Source: Actinoplanes siamensis (GTDB taxonomy: Bacteria > Actinomycetota > Actinomycetes > Mycobacteriales > Micromonosporaceae). From it: a stretch of DNA of 64,000 nt. The first letter of the stretch is position 1. Every line of letters begins with the position of its first letter. Below the pieces are notes generated by a model. The model had not been told where the DNA came from. It saw nothing but the letters and a program-made list of their open reading frames with translations, and did not search any database. Shown here piece by piece: positions 46,583 through 54,108 of this stretch. A program made the translations under genes and the position numbers. The stretch is taken from the NCBI RefSeq assembly GCF_016862395.1, contig NZ_BOMW01000058.1, forward strand, positions 22,954 through 86,953. Direction: 5' to 3'.

Positions 46583-46870
46583 TCAGTACTTGCGCTGGTA
46601 ACCGGCGAGCGCCCCACGGCTGATCTGCCAGCCGACCGCGGTGTAGGTGGCCAGCCCCTGCTGCACGTAGGGATCCTGGGCGATCAGTTCCTGCGCCTGC
46701 GCCTCGGTGTCGACGTCGAGCAGGATGATCCCGCCGACCGGCGGATCCTGCCGGCCCGCGGTCACCGACAGCCCCCGCTCCTCCAGCCCGGCGAGGAATG
46801 CGAGGTGCTGCTCGCGGGCCTGATCAACCTCGGCAAGCGGCTTCTGGTACGTCGAAATCATCAGATACAC
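46583..46870 (-). CDS. YciI family protein
   Basis: A 95-residue ferredoxin-like alpha/beta protein of the YciI family (MYLMISTYQKPLAEVDQARE ... LLDVDTEAQAQELIAQDPYVQQGLATY), with the conserved His in REQHLAFL and an Asp in AQDPY. The family's biochemical role is unclear. TACGAT lies 6 nt before the GTG at 46870, which fixes this start as probably leaderless over the ATG at 46861. Confidence 0.85.
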   Translation of the reverse strand: MYLMISTYQKPLAEVDQAREQHLAFLAGLEERGLSVTAGRQDPPVGGIILLDVDTEAQAQELIAQDPYVQQGLATYTAVGWQISRGALAGYQRKY

Positions 46871-46891
46871 CGCCTCATCGTAGATCTTCCG

Positions 46892-47125
46892 TCAGGCCAC
46901 CTCACCCTGCGGCTGGAAGCTGACCTGCAGACTCGTCCCCAGCGCCCGTGCCAGCCGCTCCAGAACGACCAGCGTGGGCACCGTCCCGCCGGCCTCGAAC
47001 CGGGCCACCGCCGCCGCACCCGTCCGGGGGACATTCGCGCGGAGTTCCCGCAGGGCTGACGCCAGTCGATGCGGGTTCGCCCGCCGCGCACGCTGGGCGC
47101 CGCCGCCGGCGCGGCTTGCTGGCAC
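46892..47125 (-). pseudogene. Decayed XRE/HigA-type HTH regulator
   Basis: A 77-codon frame whose C-terminal half (AAVARFEAGGTVPTLVVLERLARALGTSLQVSFQPQ) is a typical XRE recognition and dimer region, as in HigA-type antitoxins. The preceding ELRANVPRTG lacks about 15 residues that should form helices 1-2 of the HTH. The sequence upstream (to 47245) is also low-quality coding. It reads as a deletion derivative; no intact toxin gene is next to it. Confidence 0.6.
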
Positions 47126-47245
47126 ACGCCGCGGCGCGGGACGGTACCGCCGTCAGGCAGCCCTGCGGCCGGGCCCCAGGGGCCCTGCCACAGTTCGTCC
47201 TTCAGGTGTACGCCGCCCGATATCCACAGCCGACACCGGACGCCC

Positions 47246-47824
47246 CTAGCGCGTCGGCCAGGTCCGGAAGTTCTGCGCCGAGCGGCTTGCCGTGGGGCCG
47301 CGCTGGCCCTGGTAGCGGGAGCCGTAGACAGCGGAACCATAGGGGTGCTCGGCCGGGCTGGACAGGCGGAAAATGCACAACTGCCCGATCTTCATGCCTG
47401 GCCACAGCTTGATCGGGAGATTGGCCACATTGGAGAGCTCCAGCGTCACGTGACCGGAGAAGCCCGGATCGATGAAGCCGGCCGTGGAGTGGGTGAGCAG
47501 GCCCAGGCGCCCGAGACTGCTCTTGCCCTCCAGGCGCGCGGCCAGTTGCTGCCCGAGAGTGATCACCTCAAGCGTCGACGCAAGCACGAACTCGCCGGGG
47601 TGCAGCACGAACGGCTGCCCGTCCTCGACCTCGACCTCGGCGGTCAGCTCGTCCTGCTGCTCAGCGGGATCGATGTGGGTGTACAGATGGTTGTTGAAGA
47701 CCCGGAAAAACCGATCCAGCCGTACGTCGACGCTGGACGGCTGCATGAGCGCGGGCTCGAACGGCTCCAGCGAGAGATCCCCGGATTTGATCTCGGCGAT
47801 CAGGTCACGGTCGGAGAGCAGCAT
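47246..47824 (-). CDS. dcd: dCTP deaminase (Dcd family)
   Basis: A 192-residue trimeric-dUTPase-fold enzyme of pyrimidine nucleotide metabolism. Hallmarks are MLLSDRDLIAEI, MQPSSVDVRLDRFFRVF, the catalytic ARLEGKSSLGRLGLLTHSTAGFIDPGFSGHVTLE and IGQLCIFRLSSPAEHPYGS. Many actinobacterial members both deaminate dCTP and hydrolyse dUTP to dUMP. The ATG at 47824 has TATGGT exactly 6 nt upstream, indicating a leaderless transcript; GTG 47830 is less likely. Confidence 0.95.
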   Translation of the reverse strand: MLLSDRDLIAEIKSGDLSLEPFEPALMQPSSVDVRLDRFFRVFNNHLYTHIDPAEQQDELTAEVEVEDGQPFVLHPGEFVLASTLEVITLGQQLAARLEGKSSLGRLGLLTHSTAGFIDPGFSGHVTLELSNVANLPIKLWPGMKIGQLCIFRLSSPAEHPYGSAVYGSRYQGQRGPTASRSAQNFRTWPTR

Positions 47825-47970
47825 CGCCACACCATACGAGGTTCACCGGCGCGCATCTTCCCCGGGTGACGCCGCGTCGCCGGCGTCTGACTCACCGCAA
47901 AGCCGATCCCACCTGCCCGGATCCGCGTGTTCAGTGGCCGATTAGAACGCCTGTTCGATAGACTGCACGC

Positions 47971-48477
47971 ATGGCTTCCTGGTCCGAGTTCGCCGCCGCC
48001 GAGCCCTCGCTCGCCGCCGGCATCCGTGCGCTCCTGCAGCAGTACGGCCCTGGCATGGGCTACCTCGCCACGGTCCGCCCCGACGGCGGCCCCCGCGTGC
48101 ACCCGATCTCACCCGTCTTCACCGGGTCGGGCCTGTATTGCTTCCTGGTCAACTCGCCGAAGCGCCGCGACCTCGAACGTGATCCCCGATACTCCCTGCA
48201 CTCCTACCCGCCGGAGGAGAGTGACGACGAGGCCTACCTGTCCGGCCGCGCCACCCCGGTCCGCGACCCGCGCACCGTCTCGCTGATCGCCGACGCCCTG
48301 CGCGCCTCGCCCGACGTCGACTGGCGGCTGTTCGAGCTGAGCGTCGAGTCGGCGACCCTGCGCCATCATGGACCTTCAGGGGCTCTGCCGCTCGCCGCGG
48401 CTCCTCTGCCTATTCCGATCTCGCAGAGTTGGCGAGCTCCCCGGCAGTCGGCTCGGAAGCTCGCCATGGCCAGCTGA
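47971..48477 (+). CDS. Pyridoxamine 5'-phosphate oxidase-fold protein
   Basis: A 168-residue FMN-binding split-barrel protein (YLATVRPDGGPRVHPISPVFTGSGLYCFLVNSPKRRDLERDPRYSLHS) of the PNPOx-like group. The last 35 or so residues (GALPLAAAPLPIPISQSWRAPRQSARKLAMAS) do not look like the usual family end and may result from a past frameshift or recombination near the adjacent tRNA integration site. TAGACT stands 6 nt before the ATG, which marks a leaderless start. Confidence 0.82.
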   Translation: MASWSEFAAAEPSLAAGIRALLQQYGPGMGYLATVRPDGGPRVHPISPVFTGSGLYCFLVNSPKRRDLERDPRYSLHSYPPEESDDEAYLSGRATPVRDPRTVSLIADALRASPDVDWRLFELSVESATLRHHGPSGALPLAAAPLPIPISQSWRAPRQSARKLAMAS

Positions 48478-48623
48478 ACGGCCCTGTCAGCGAGAAGTGC
48501 GCCGGGCGGCGCCGGCTGACGGCCTGCCACCGTCACCGTCACCCGGGACAGGGGCCGAGCCGCGACATTGCGGGGGGTGCTTCCGCCACCGAGCCTGATA
48601 ATCAGGTACAGTGAGGGCCGCTT

Positions 48624-48697
48624 GCGGGTGTAGTTCAATGGTAGAACATCAGCTTCCCAAGCTGACAGCGCGGGTTCGATTCCCGTCACCCGCTCCA
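48624..48697 (+). tRNA. tRNA-Gly (anticodon CCC)
   Basis: A cloverleaf can be folded: acceptor GCGGGTG pairs with CACCCGC, the anticodon loop is TTCCCAA giving anticodon CCC, the T-arm contains GGTTCGATTCC, and CCA is encoded at the 3' end. It is the integration site of the adjacent island, whose left boundary repeat lies in its 3' half. GATAAT, 22 nt upstream, may be its -10. Confidence 0.97.
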
Positions 48698-48702
48698 CGT
48701 GC
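48654..48702 (+). repeat. attL: 49-bp repeat in the tRNA-Gly 3' half
   Basis: It is identical over 49 bp to 55118-55166. It runs from the anticodon loop through CCA and 5 bp beyond, which is typical of tyrosine-recombinase attachment sites in tRNA genes. Because the left copy completes the tRNA, the gene stays functional. Confidence 0.93.
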
Positions 48703-48742
48703 GGAAGCCCTGGTCAGGACCGATGGTCCCGCCAGGGCTTCC
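48703..48742 (+). terminator. tRNA-Gly terminator, copy 1
   Basis: An 11-bp stem (GGAAGCCCTGG / CCAGGGCTTCC) starts 5 bp after CCA. A near copy follows attR (55168-55206) and a third partial copy lies at 55362-55399. Confidence 0.75.
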
Positions 48743-49086
48743 GTGGTTCCAGGGCACTAAACAGTCTGACGTGCCCTTACCGTGCCATTAGCTCGCGCCG
48801 ACACAGGAACACGGCGTGACGCGTTTCGTGGGCGTCTTCTCGACCAGTGTGGCCTCGGCGACCGGCATCGGTTCGGCCACCAGCCCGGACCGCTGGCGGG
48901 GCAGCGATAGCCGCCGCGCTCAGCAACAAGACACGGATGTGACCTGTCGGTCCTTCATGGAGGACGTTCAGGCCCGCCAAGCATGGAGACTCATGGGTCC
49001 TCATGTCCGGACCAATCCGTCCTCGGCGCGGACCGAGAAGTCTCCTTGCGGGGACTGATCCGTCCCCGCACGATTGAGGCATGGAG
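48743..49086. other. Island left end, no gene; putative integrase arm site
   Basis: No protein-like frame is seen in this 344-bp stretch. CGTGCCATT at 48781-48789 recurs twice near the right end (55013, 55024), as expected of integrase arm sites. An 8-bp inverted repeat (GCGGGGAC / GTCCCCGC, 49048-49069) lies just before the XRE gene and may be its operator. Confidence 0.5.
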
Positions 49087-49689
49087 ATGGCAGACGTGCT
49101 GCGACAGCGGCGGGCCGAGCTGGGCATGTCTCAGACCGACCTGGCGGCAGCCGCCGGCGTGGATAAACGGCAGATCAGACGCTACGAGGCAGGCGAGCAG
49201 CAACCGGTGCTCTCCGTCGCGGTGGCGATCGCGAACGCACTCAAGATCTCGGTCGGCGAACTCGCTGGCATCCCGAGCCACAAGGTGAACCTGTCCGGCG
49301 ACTGGTGGGCATCCTGGCAGACGTTCAAGGACTCGGAAGAGGTCATCACCGCGCAGGAAGTGCAGCTACGCCAGCAAGGCGACCTGATCAACCTTCAGAC
49401 CGCCACGCGCGGGATCGAGGTGGAAGACGGCGGCTATCACTGGCGCGGTGAGCTGCGCGTCTGGGACAACGAGATCCTGATGGGCTGGTACGTCGCTGAT
49501 GACGGATCGGTCCGTTCCAAGGGCACGTTCTACTTCGTGCTGCACCCACACGGCCAGCGGCTCGAAGGTCGCTGGGTCGGCCTCAGCCACGACGGAAAGA
49601 TCGTCACCGGGTACGGCGGCATGGCACGCACGGAGGAGGAAGCGCGCGACACGATCGCCAGCCTTCGCGGGCAGGAGACCTCGGCGTGA
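49087..49689 (+). CDS. XRE regulator with uncharacterised C-terminal beta-rich domain
   Basis: A 200-residue protein. Residues 1-65 are a canonical XRE helix-turn-helix (MADVLRQRRAELGMSQTDLAAAAGVDKRQIRRYEAGEQQP). The rest (LSGDWWASWQTFKDSEEVI ... YHWRGELRVWDNEILMGWYV ... GTFYFVLHPHGQRLEGRWVG) is Trp-rich and looks like a small beta-barrel or sensor domain with no family I can name. ATG 49087 is favoured over ATG 49081 because GAGG lies 7 nt before it. It is coupled (GTGA) to the cutA-like gene. Confidence 0.8.
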   Translation: MADVLRQRRAELGMSQTDLAAAAGVDKRQIRRYEAGEQQPVLSVAVAIANALKISVGELAGIPSHKVNLSGDWWASWQTFKDSEEVITAQEVQLRQQGDLINLQTATRGIEVEDGGYHWRGELRVWDNEILMGWYVADDGSVRSKGTFYFVLHPHGQRLEGRWVGLSHDGKIVTGYGGMARTEEEARDTIASLRGQETSA

Positions 49690-50003
49690 GCGAGGAGGTC
49701 TGCGAGGTCATCATCACCGCGCCCGACGCCGAATGGCTCGCCGAGTTCACTCGCCGCCTGGTCGATGATCGACTCGCCGCAGCCGGCCACAACATCACGC
49801 CGATCCGATCCATCTACCGATGGCAGGGCCAGATCTTCGACAAGCAGGAGGCGCGGGTTGCGCTGCACACGCGGCGCAGCCTCCTACCGCAGATCATCGA
49901 GCGGACGAACCGGGAGCATCCGTACGAGGTGCCGTGCGTCGCCGCGATGACGTTCGACGGCAATCCCGCATACGTGCAATGGATCCTGGACGAGACCAGC
50001 TAG
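49686..50003 (+). CDS. cutA: CutA1-like divalent-cation tolerance protein
   Basis: A 105-residue CutA1-fold protein. The signatures are VIITAPDAEWLAEFTRRLVDDRLAA, PIRSIYRWQGQIFD, NREHPYEVPCVAAM and NPAYVQWILDE. The family forms trimers resembling PII and is linked, not firmly, to copper and other metal tolerance. The usual ACxN segment reads AGHN, so the common Cys is absent. The gene overlaps the XRE regulator by 4 bp, suggesting that a regulator and a PII-like trimer function as a unit on this island. Confidence 0.88.
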   Translation: MSEEVCEVIITAPDAEWLAEFTRRLVDDRLAAAGHNITPIRSIYRWQGQIFDKQEARVALHTRRSLLPQIIERTNREHPYEVPCVAAMTFDGNPAYVQWILDETS

Positions 50004-50037
50004 GCCGGCCGCACAGGTGACACGTCGCGTTGCACGC

Positions 50038-50289
50038 TCAGCCCTGATCCGGATCAGGCGACGGGGTTGCAACGTACGTTCCGCGGTGGGCCACGGTGAA
50101 GACCAGGCCCTGCTCGCGAAGAACCGCGACGGCGCGGCGGACCGTCCCCCGAGCCACGCCGAATTCCTGGACGAGTTGCAGTTCGCTCGGGATAGGCCGA
50201 TTCGGCTGCCACTCGGCACGCTGGATCCGCTCGGCGAGGATCTCGGCGAGCTGGCGGTAGGGCGGAACAGGCCCGTCCGGTTCGATCAC
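50038..50289 (-). CDS. Short GntR-type regulator (HTH domain only)
   Basis: An 83-residue protein consisting almost only of a GntR winged helix (PVPPYRQLAEILAERIQRAEWQPNRPIPSELQLVQEFGVARGTVRRAVAVLREQGLVFTVAHRGTYVATP), with no effector domain. Such short GntR proteins are typical of actinomycete integrative elements, where they repress transfer genes. Two palindromes lie 40-80 bp upstream as likely operators. Confidence 0.85.
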   Translation of the reverse strand: MIEPDGPVPPYRQLAEILAERIQRAEWQPNRPIPSELQLVQEFGVARGTVRRAVAVLREQGLVFTVAHRGTYVATPSPDPDQG

Positions 50290-50328
50290 GCAATCAAGCT
50301 AAATGACCAACATCGACCAGATAACAGC

Positions 50329-50367
50329 AACTACGTAGTTAGACGTCCAAGGACAACCTTGTACAAG
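50329..50367. promoter_or_regulatory. Two palindromes upstream of the GntR gene
   Basis: AACTACGTAGTT (50329-50340, perfect 12 bp) and CTTGTACAAG (50358-50367, perfect 10 bp) lie in an AT-rich patch. GntR dimers commonly bind such sites; autoregulation and control of the rightward genes are plausible. Confidence 0.6.
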
Positions 50368-50539
50368 CATGAACAACAGGTGAGTCAATCTCGGCACCGC
50401 TGAAATCGGAGGCAACACGTGAAACAGGATCCATTCCCCGACAGCGTCACGCCCCGCCGAAACCCAATCCGCAAGCACTCAGCCCAGAGGGGAGCCAGAT
50501 TCACAGATCGGATCCCCGCACGAAGGAGAGGTGGCCTGA

Positions 50540-50851
50540 ATGGTGCCTCGCGCCGGTGACGTGCTGTTCATCGGGCGCAAAGCCAGCGTCCAGTTCGCAA
50601 CGCCGATTCTTTTCCGCCTAATCCGGTTGCACGAGTGGACGACGTATGACGGCTGGCTGTGGCTCGATGGCTACGAACTCAACTCGGCCGGCGAGGCCGT
50701 AGAGCGGCGGTCGATCTTCGTCCAGGAAAACGGCCTCCGAAAGGCCAGCTCGGCACCAAGCCGACGGCGAGGGGTGCCTCCCATCCCGGGAGGCAGCCCT
50801 GACCGTCCGGCACCCCCGCCGGACCGCCAATCCCGAAGGAGCAACCAATGA
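50540..50851 (+). CDS. Island hypothetical protein
   Basis: A 103-residue protein, MVPRAGDVLFIGRKASVQFA, then FRLIRLHEWTTYDGWLWLDGYELNSAGEAVERRSIFVQENGLR and a basic Pro-rich tail. The first 75 residues look like a compact beta domain. GGAGAGG precedes the ATG. It is coupled to the next gene by ATGA. No family is recognised; similar genes occur on actinomycete integrative elements, but that is from memory. Confidence 0.6.
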   Translation: MVPRAGDVLFIGRKASVQFATPILFRLIRLHEWTTYDGWLWLDGYELNSAGEAVERRSIFVQENGLRKASSAPSRRRGVPPIPGGSPDRPAPPPDRQSRRSNQ

Positions 50852-51075
50852 CCACCTCCACCGAGAACCGGCCGCCGACCCTGGACTTCGACACAATGGC
50901 TACCGTGCTCGCCGAAACGATGGGCGACTACGGCTTCCTGTTCGTCGAGGACCCGATGGTCCCGGCCCTATCCGCCACCCTGCGGGCCTTCGTCACTGCG
51001 ACCGGGCTAGCGGTCAACCCGCTCAACGAAAGCGACGGCGACAACTTCGCGGACATCCCGGCGCTCGGCTGTTAA
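50848..51075 (+). CDS. Island small acidic protein
   Basis: A 75-residue acidic protein (MTTSTENRPPTLDFDTMATV ... SDGDNFADIPALGC) whose ATG overlaps the preceding stop (ATGA). It is helical in the middle (LAETMGDYGFLFVEDPMVPALSATLRAFV). No family is recognised. A 13-bp hairpin follows 49 bp later. Confidence 0.6.
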   Translation: MTTSTENRPPTLDFDTMATVLAETMGDYGFLFVEDPMVPALSATLRAFVTATGLAVNPLNESDGDNFADIPALGC

Positions 51076-51124
51076 ACCCACCCCTGATTACTCTTGTCTG
51101 CCACTACCAATCAGAGGCAATGGT

Positions 51125-51159
51125 GAAGGCCCGGGGCTCTACCACCGCCCTGGGCCTTC
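51125..51159 (+). terminator. Hairpin after the small island operon
   Basis: A 13-bp stem with one G-U pair and a 9-nt loop (GAAGGCCCGGGGC / GCCCTGGGCCTTC), between the rightward pair of small genes and the convergent protease gene. Confidence 0.7.
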
Positions 51160-51269
51160 AAAAATCGTGATGAGCGTGAGCACTCAACGCTTCAGCGGAG
51201 GCTCACTGCCCATTTGCCGCTCGCCGCTCATACGCGGAGGCGGTCCAGCAAATCTCTATCTTGTTCGCG

Positions 51270-52469
51270 TCAATCACTAACGGCTCTCAGTACCGGGGGC
51301 GTTGTCAACGGGAAACTCCGACGCTCCGACGCACCGAACCCAGATGAACTTTCGACCGAAGTTACAGTTAGACCCATAAAAGCCTCACTGAAATCCTTCC
51401 TCGGAATTCCCAACTCCTTGCAAATCCTGTCCACCCTCCAGCCATCCTCACGTGCAAGAGAAAGAATTTGCCTCAATAGGGCCGATTGCTCCTTCGCGCC
51501 ACCATCAGGCTCATTACTTCTGAACCCCTTTTCGCTAAGATCAATCATCCAGGACCGGTATTGCCAATCACTAATTCGGCGAAGCTGATGGAGTCGCCGG
51601 ACCATGGCGGTAGCCGACACCCTCCAGTAGACCTTCAGCTTCATTACATCAGGGAGAGAGAGCGTACCAACCAGCTGAGGAACAAGGCCATTAGCAGGCA
51701 TAAGGAAAGAACCTGCAAAGCTGTTTGCGTCTAGCTCGTACCGCCTATTCCTATTCGTACGAACATCCCGATGCATGCAAAGGTGACCCAGCTCATGAGC
51801 TAGATCAAAACGCAGCCGCTCAGCACTCTTGGAAGCATTGATAAATATGAACGGCCTACCTTCGTGCCAAAAAGAAAAGGCATCAACCTCTCGGTCCTGG
51901 CCTGGCAGACCAAGAACCCTGACACCCCTACTTTCAACCAAAGCAAGCATGTCTAAAACGGGTCGAGTTCCAAGATTCCAAATACTCCGCAGCGAAAGGG
52001 CTGCGTCAACCGGACAGGGTTCAGATCCCTCTACCGAGGCGGTCAATTCTTCGAATGAAGGAACATCCGGATCCGGTGTTGCATATCGACTATCAATCCA
52101 GGATGAGAAGCCGCGCAACAACGAAGCATGTGCCAGAACTCGGCCCACCTGCCTCGATGTCATGCTGGATAAAGCGCGGAAGCTAACTGCATCCGCGCCC
52201 ACCTCGTCCAAGTCGTCACCGTAAAAATATGATTCCGGAAATTCTAGAGCACGTGCGATGCTGGCGACGGGAGGGTGTTCAACTTTCCCAGCTTCCCAAT
52301 CAGTGACAGCCCGTCGCGAAACACCACACAGGCTCCCCAGAGCCTCTTTTGTGATTCCCCGTCTCTCGCGTGCCAACCGGAGCCTGCTGGGATTGAACTC
52401 CGGCTGAATCTCACTTGCGTCCAACAGTGACTCGGGGCGGCTCGGTCTCGTCGGGTTCGGTCGGGTCAA
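51270..52469 (-). CDS. XRE HTH - ImmA/IrrE metallopeptidase fusion protein
   Basis: A 399-residue protein: an XRE helix-turn-helix (about residues 28-85, RLRLARERRGITKEALGSLCGVSRRAVTDWEAGK), a linker, an ImmA/IrrE zinc peptidase with HELGH in FDLAHELGHLCMH followed by ELDANSFAGSFLMP, and a C-terminal HTH-like region (RQILSLAREDGWRVDRICKELGI). Such proteins cleave repressors or act in phage-type stress switches. TTG 52469 is chosen because GAGGGGG lies 6 nt upstream. The gene starts inside the 3' end of its partner (59-bp overlap) and is clearly AT-richer than the host. Confidence 0.85.
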   Translation of the reverse strand: MTRPNPTRPSRPESLLDASEIQPEFNPSRLRLARERRGITKEALGSLCGVSRRAVTDWEAGKVEHPPVASIARALEFPESYFYGDDLDEVGADAVSFRALSSMTSRQVGRVLAHASLLRGFSSWIDSRYATPDPDVPSFEELTASVEGSEPCPVDAALSLRSIWNLGTRPVLDMLALVESRGVRVLGLPGQDREVDAFSFWHEGRPFIFINASKSAERLRFDLAHELGHLCMHRDVRTNRNRRYELDANSFAGSFLMPANGLVPQLVGTLSLPDVMKLKVYWRVSATAMVRRLHQLRRISDWQYRSWMIDLSEKGFRSNEPDGGAKEQSALLRQILSLAREDGWRVDRICKELGIPRKDFSEAFMGLTVTSVESSSGFGASERRSFPLTTPPVLRAVSD

Positions 52470-53073
52470 CGACAACCCCCTCTAGCGAGATGTATGGCAG
52501 GATGATGCGCTCTTTCCACAGCCCAAATCTACTATCCGAACCGAGGGATGTAGCGAGAGAAAGCTCAAGATACATACGATTGTTACGCGCGTTCAGTAAC
52601 AGAAACCACGTGTCACACTGCTCATCGTCACGAGGAGGATCTTTGAACTCAGGAAGGTCGAACATCTGCTGACCAAGGACATTCCTTCGGATTCTCTTCT
52701 CGGTTACTGGACCGCGCCGACGCGCCGCTTTGGGCTGCCCAAAGGCCCGCTCTCCGCAGTTGGCGTCCCCACCAACTACAGCAATAGCTATCCCACGCTC
52801 CGGGTTGTAAACCGTCTCGTAGTTATCGGTCTGGCCGATATCCCACCCTTGGTTAATGTCGAGCAGCTGCGTCCGGAGTTCCGCCACGGTTTCAGCCCAC
52901 ATAACCTGGCCTTTATGTGTTCGGGGATGCACATCGCTAACCCGAGACGAAAGGTCATGCCCTCGTCGCACGGCAGCGTCAAAATGATTTACCCGAACAC
53001 CCATGCCGGCTAGACGAACGATCGCACCTTCTCCTTCATGGATCAGGAACTCCTGATAGGCCGGCTGCGTCAT
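52411..53073 (-). CDS. Unknown partner of the HTH-ImmA/IrrE protein
   Basis: A 220-residue soluble protein, MTQPAYQEFLIHEGEGAIVR, then GMGVRVNHFDAAVRRGHDLSSRVSDVHPRTHKGQVMWAETVAELR, a central basic stretch (RRRGPVTEKRIRRN) and YLELSLATSLGSDSRFGLWKERIILPYISLEGVVVD. No family is recognised. A strong TAGGAGGACGC precedes the ATG. Its 3' end overlaps the protease start by 59 bp, so the two are expressed together. Many A/T-ending codons mark it as foreign. Confidence 0.75.
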   Translation of the reverse strand: MTQPAYQEFLIHEGEGAIVRLAGMGVRVNHFDAAVRRGHDLSSRVSDVHPRTHKGQVMWAETVAELRTQLLDINQGWDIGQTDNYETVYNPERGIAIAVVGGDANCGERAFGQPKAARRRGPVTEKRIRRNVLGQQMFDLPEFKDPPRDDEQCDTWFLLLNARNNRMYLELSLATSLGSDSRFGLWKERIILPYISLEGVVVDPTEPDETEPPRVTVGRK

Positions 53074-53322
53074 GCGTCCTCCTAAGTGGCTCAGCTTCCT
53101 CAAAAGCTACCACAACTGAGGGCAAAAAGGAGGAAGGCTGCCGTGCGGCAGGTGCCCCGTGGCCTCGCGGGAAGGACTGCCAGGAGCAACGTCTTTGATC
53201 GCGCCCTGACCGCGCTTGACTCCCCGCCCGTCGCCTTCGCCTCTTGGATCAGGGGCCGCACCGAGCCGAGGTACACGTCGGCAGCGTTCCCTTCCGCCTG
53301 AAGCGGTCCGCCACAGACCCGA
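53074..53322. other. Intergenic, nothing recognised
   Basis: About 250 bp between the two leftward island genes, with mixed composition and no protein-like frame. It should contain the promoter of the 52411-53073 / protease pair. Confidence 0.35.
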
Positions 53323-54108
53323 TCAGCCTGGTGAACCTGAGTTGCCACCTGTGGCCGGCGACGGGATCGGGTCTTCCAGCCGCTCCATGTGCAGCCAGTA
53401 AGTGTTCCGCATGCGCTGGTAGTCGAAGTCGCGGCCCTGTGGAGTTCGGGCGATGGTCAGCAGCCCGAGCCTCGTCAGCTCGGCCCCGCCCCGCGTCCAT
53501 GTCTCATCGGAAAGTCCGTAGCGCTTTCGGTCGTTGCCGGAGAGCCATGGATGGGGTTGTTCTTCCTTGCGGTTGCTACGCATGTCCCGCGTCGCGAAGA
53601 GCAGTGCCACCGCAGGTGCCGACAACTCATAGATCCATCTGTTGGTCCAGAAGCTGACCGGGATATTGATCCACCACGAGCCGCGCCAGGCGTACGATTC
53701 CCCGTTCCCGGACGGATGCAGGAGCGTCACGTCCGGCGGCATACCAGGGTTACGCCTCAAGTTGATCAGCTTGGCTTCCTCCAGCCAATTCAAGCTGTCC
53801 GCAACCCGCCGCGCACCACCTACCTCTGGGGTAGGCAGAGCTAGCGCCGACGCCCACGCGCGGCCGGAGAAGCCCTTGATGTCATGCGGGGAAGAAGCAG
53901 CGAGCAACGTCATCGACATATACAGCTTCAGCCGCACCTCACCGCCGCGACCACCGCGAAGCATCCGCGCCAGCGGCGGGAGCTTGTGGGTGTCGTCCCG
54001 ATAAAAGCCGGGCGGGAACTGGACCACCCGGCGTTGCGATCGCTCCACAAGACGATCAAGGCGATACTCCCCCGCTGCTGTGGGGGAGTTGGTGGCAATG
54101 TTCGGCAA
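53323..54108 (-). CDS. Island hypothetical protein, winged-helix-like
   Basis: A 261-residue protein. Two segments look like winged-helix units: LKLYMSMTLLAASSPHDIKGFSGRAWASAL ... RVADSLNWLEEAKLINLRRNPG and VALLFATRDMRSNRKEEQPHPWLSGNDRKRYGLSDETWTRGGAELTRLGLLTIARTPQ. It could be a replication or transcription regulator of the element; this is inference from shape only. The start is a TTG (54108) with GAAGG 8 nt upstream. Confidence 0.65.
   Translation of the reverse strand: MPNIATNSPTAAGEYRLDRLVERSQRRVVQFPPGFYRDDTHKLPPLARMLRGGRGGEVRLKLYMSMTLLAASSPHDIKGFSGRAWASALALPTPEVGGARRVADSLNWLEEAKLINLRRNPGMPPDVTLLHPSGNGESYAWRGSWWINIPVSFWTNRWIYELSAPAVALLFATRDMRSNRKEEQPHPWLSGNDRKRYGLSDETWTRGGAELTRLGLLTIARTPQGRDFDYQRMRNTYWLHMERLEDPIPSPATGGNSGSPG

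Noticed and set aside
48366..48698. Minus-strand frame beginning MERVTGIEPALSAWEADVLP
   Set aside because: This is the antisense translation of the tRNA-Gly gene, a familiar spurious prediction. The same peptide appears at 55162 because attR repeats the tRNA end.
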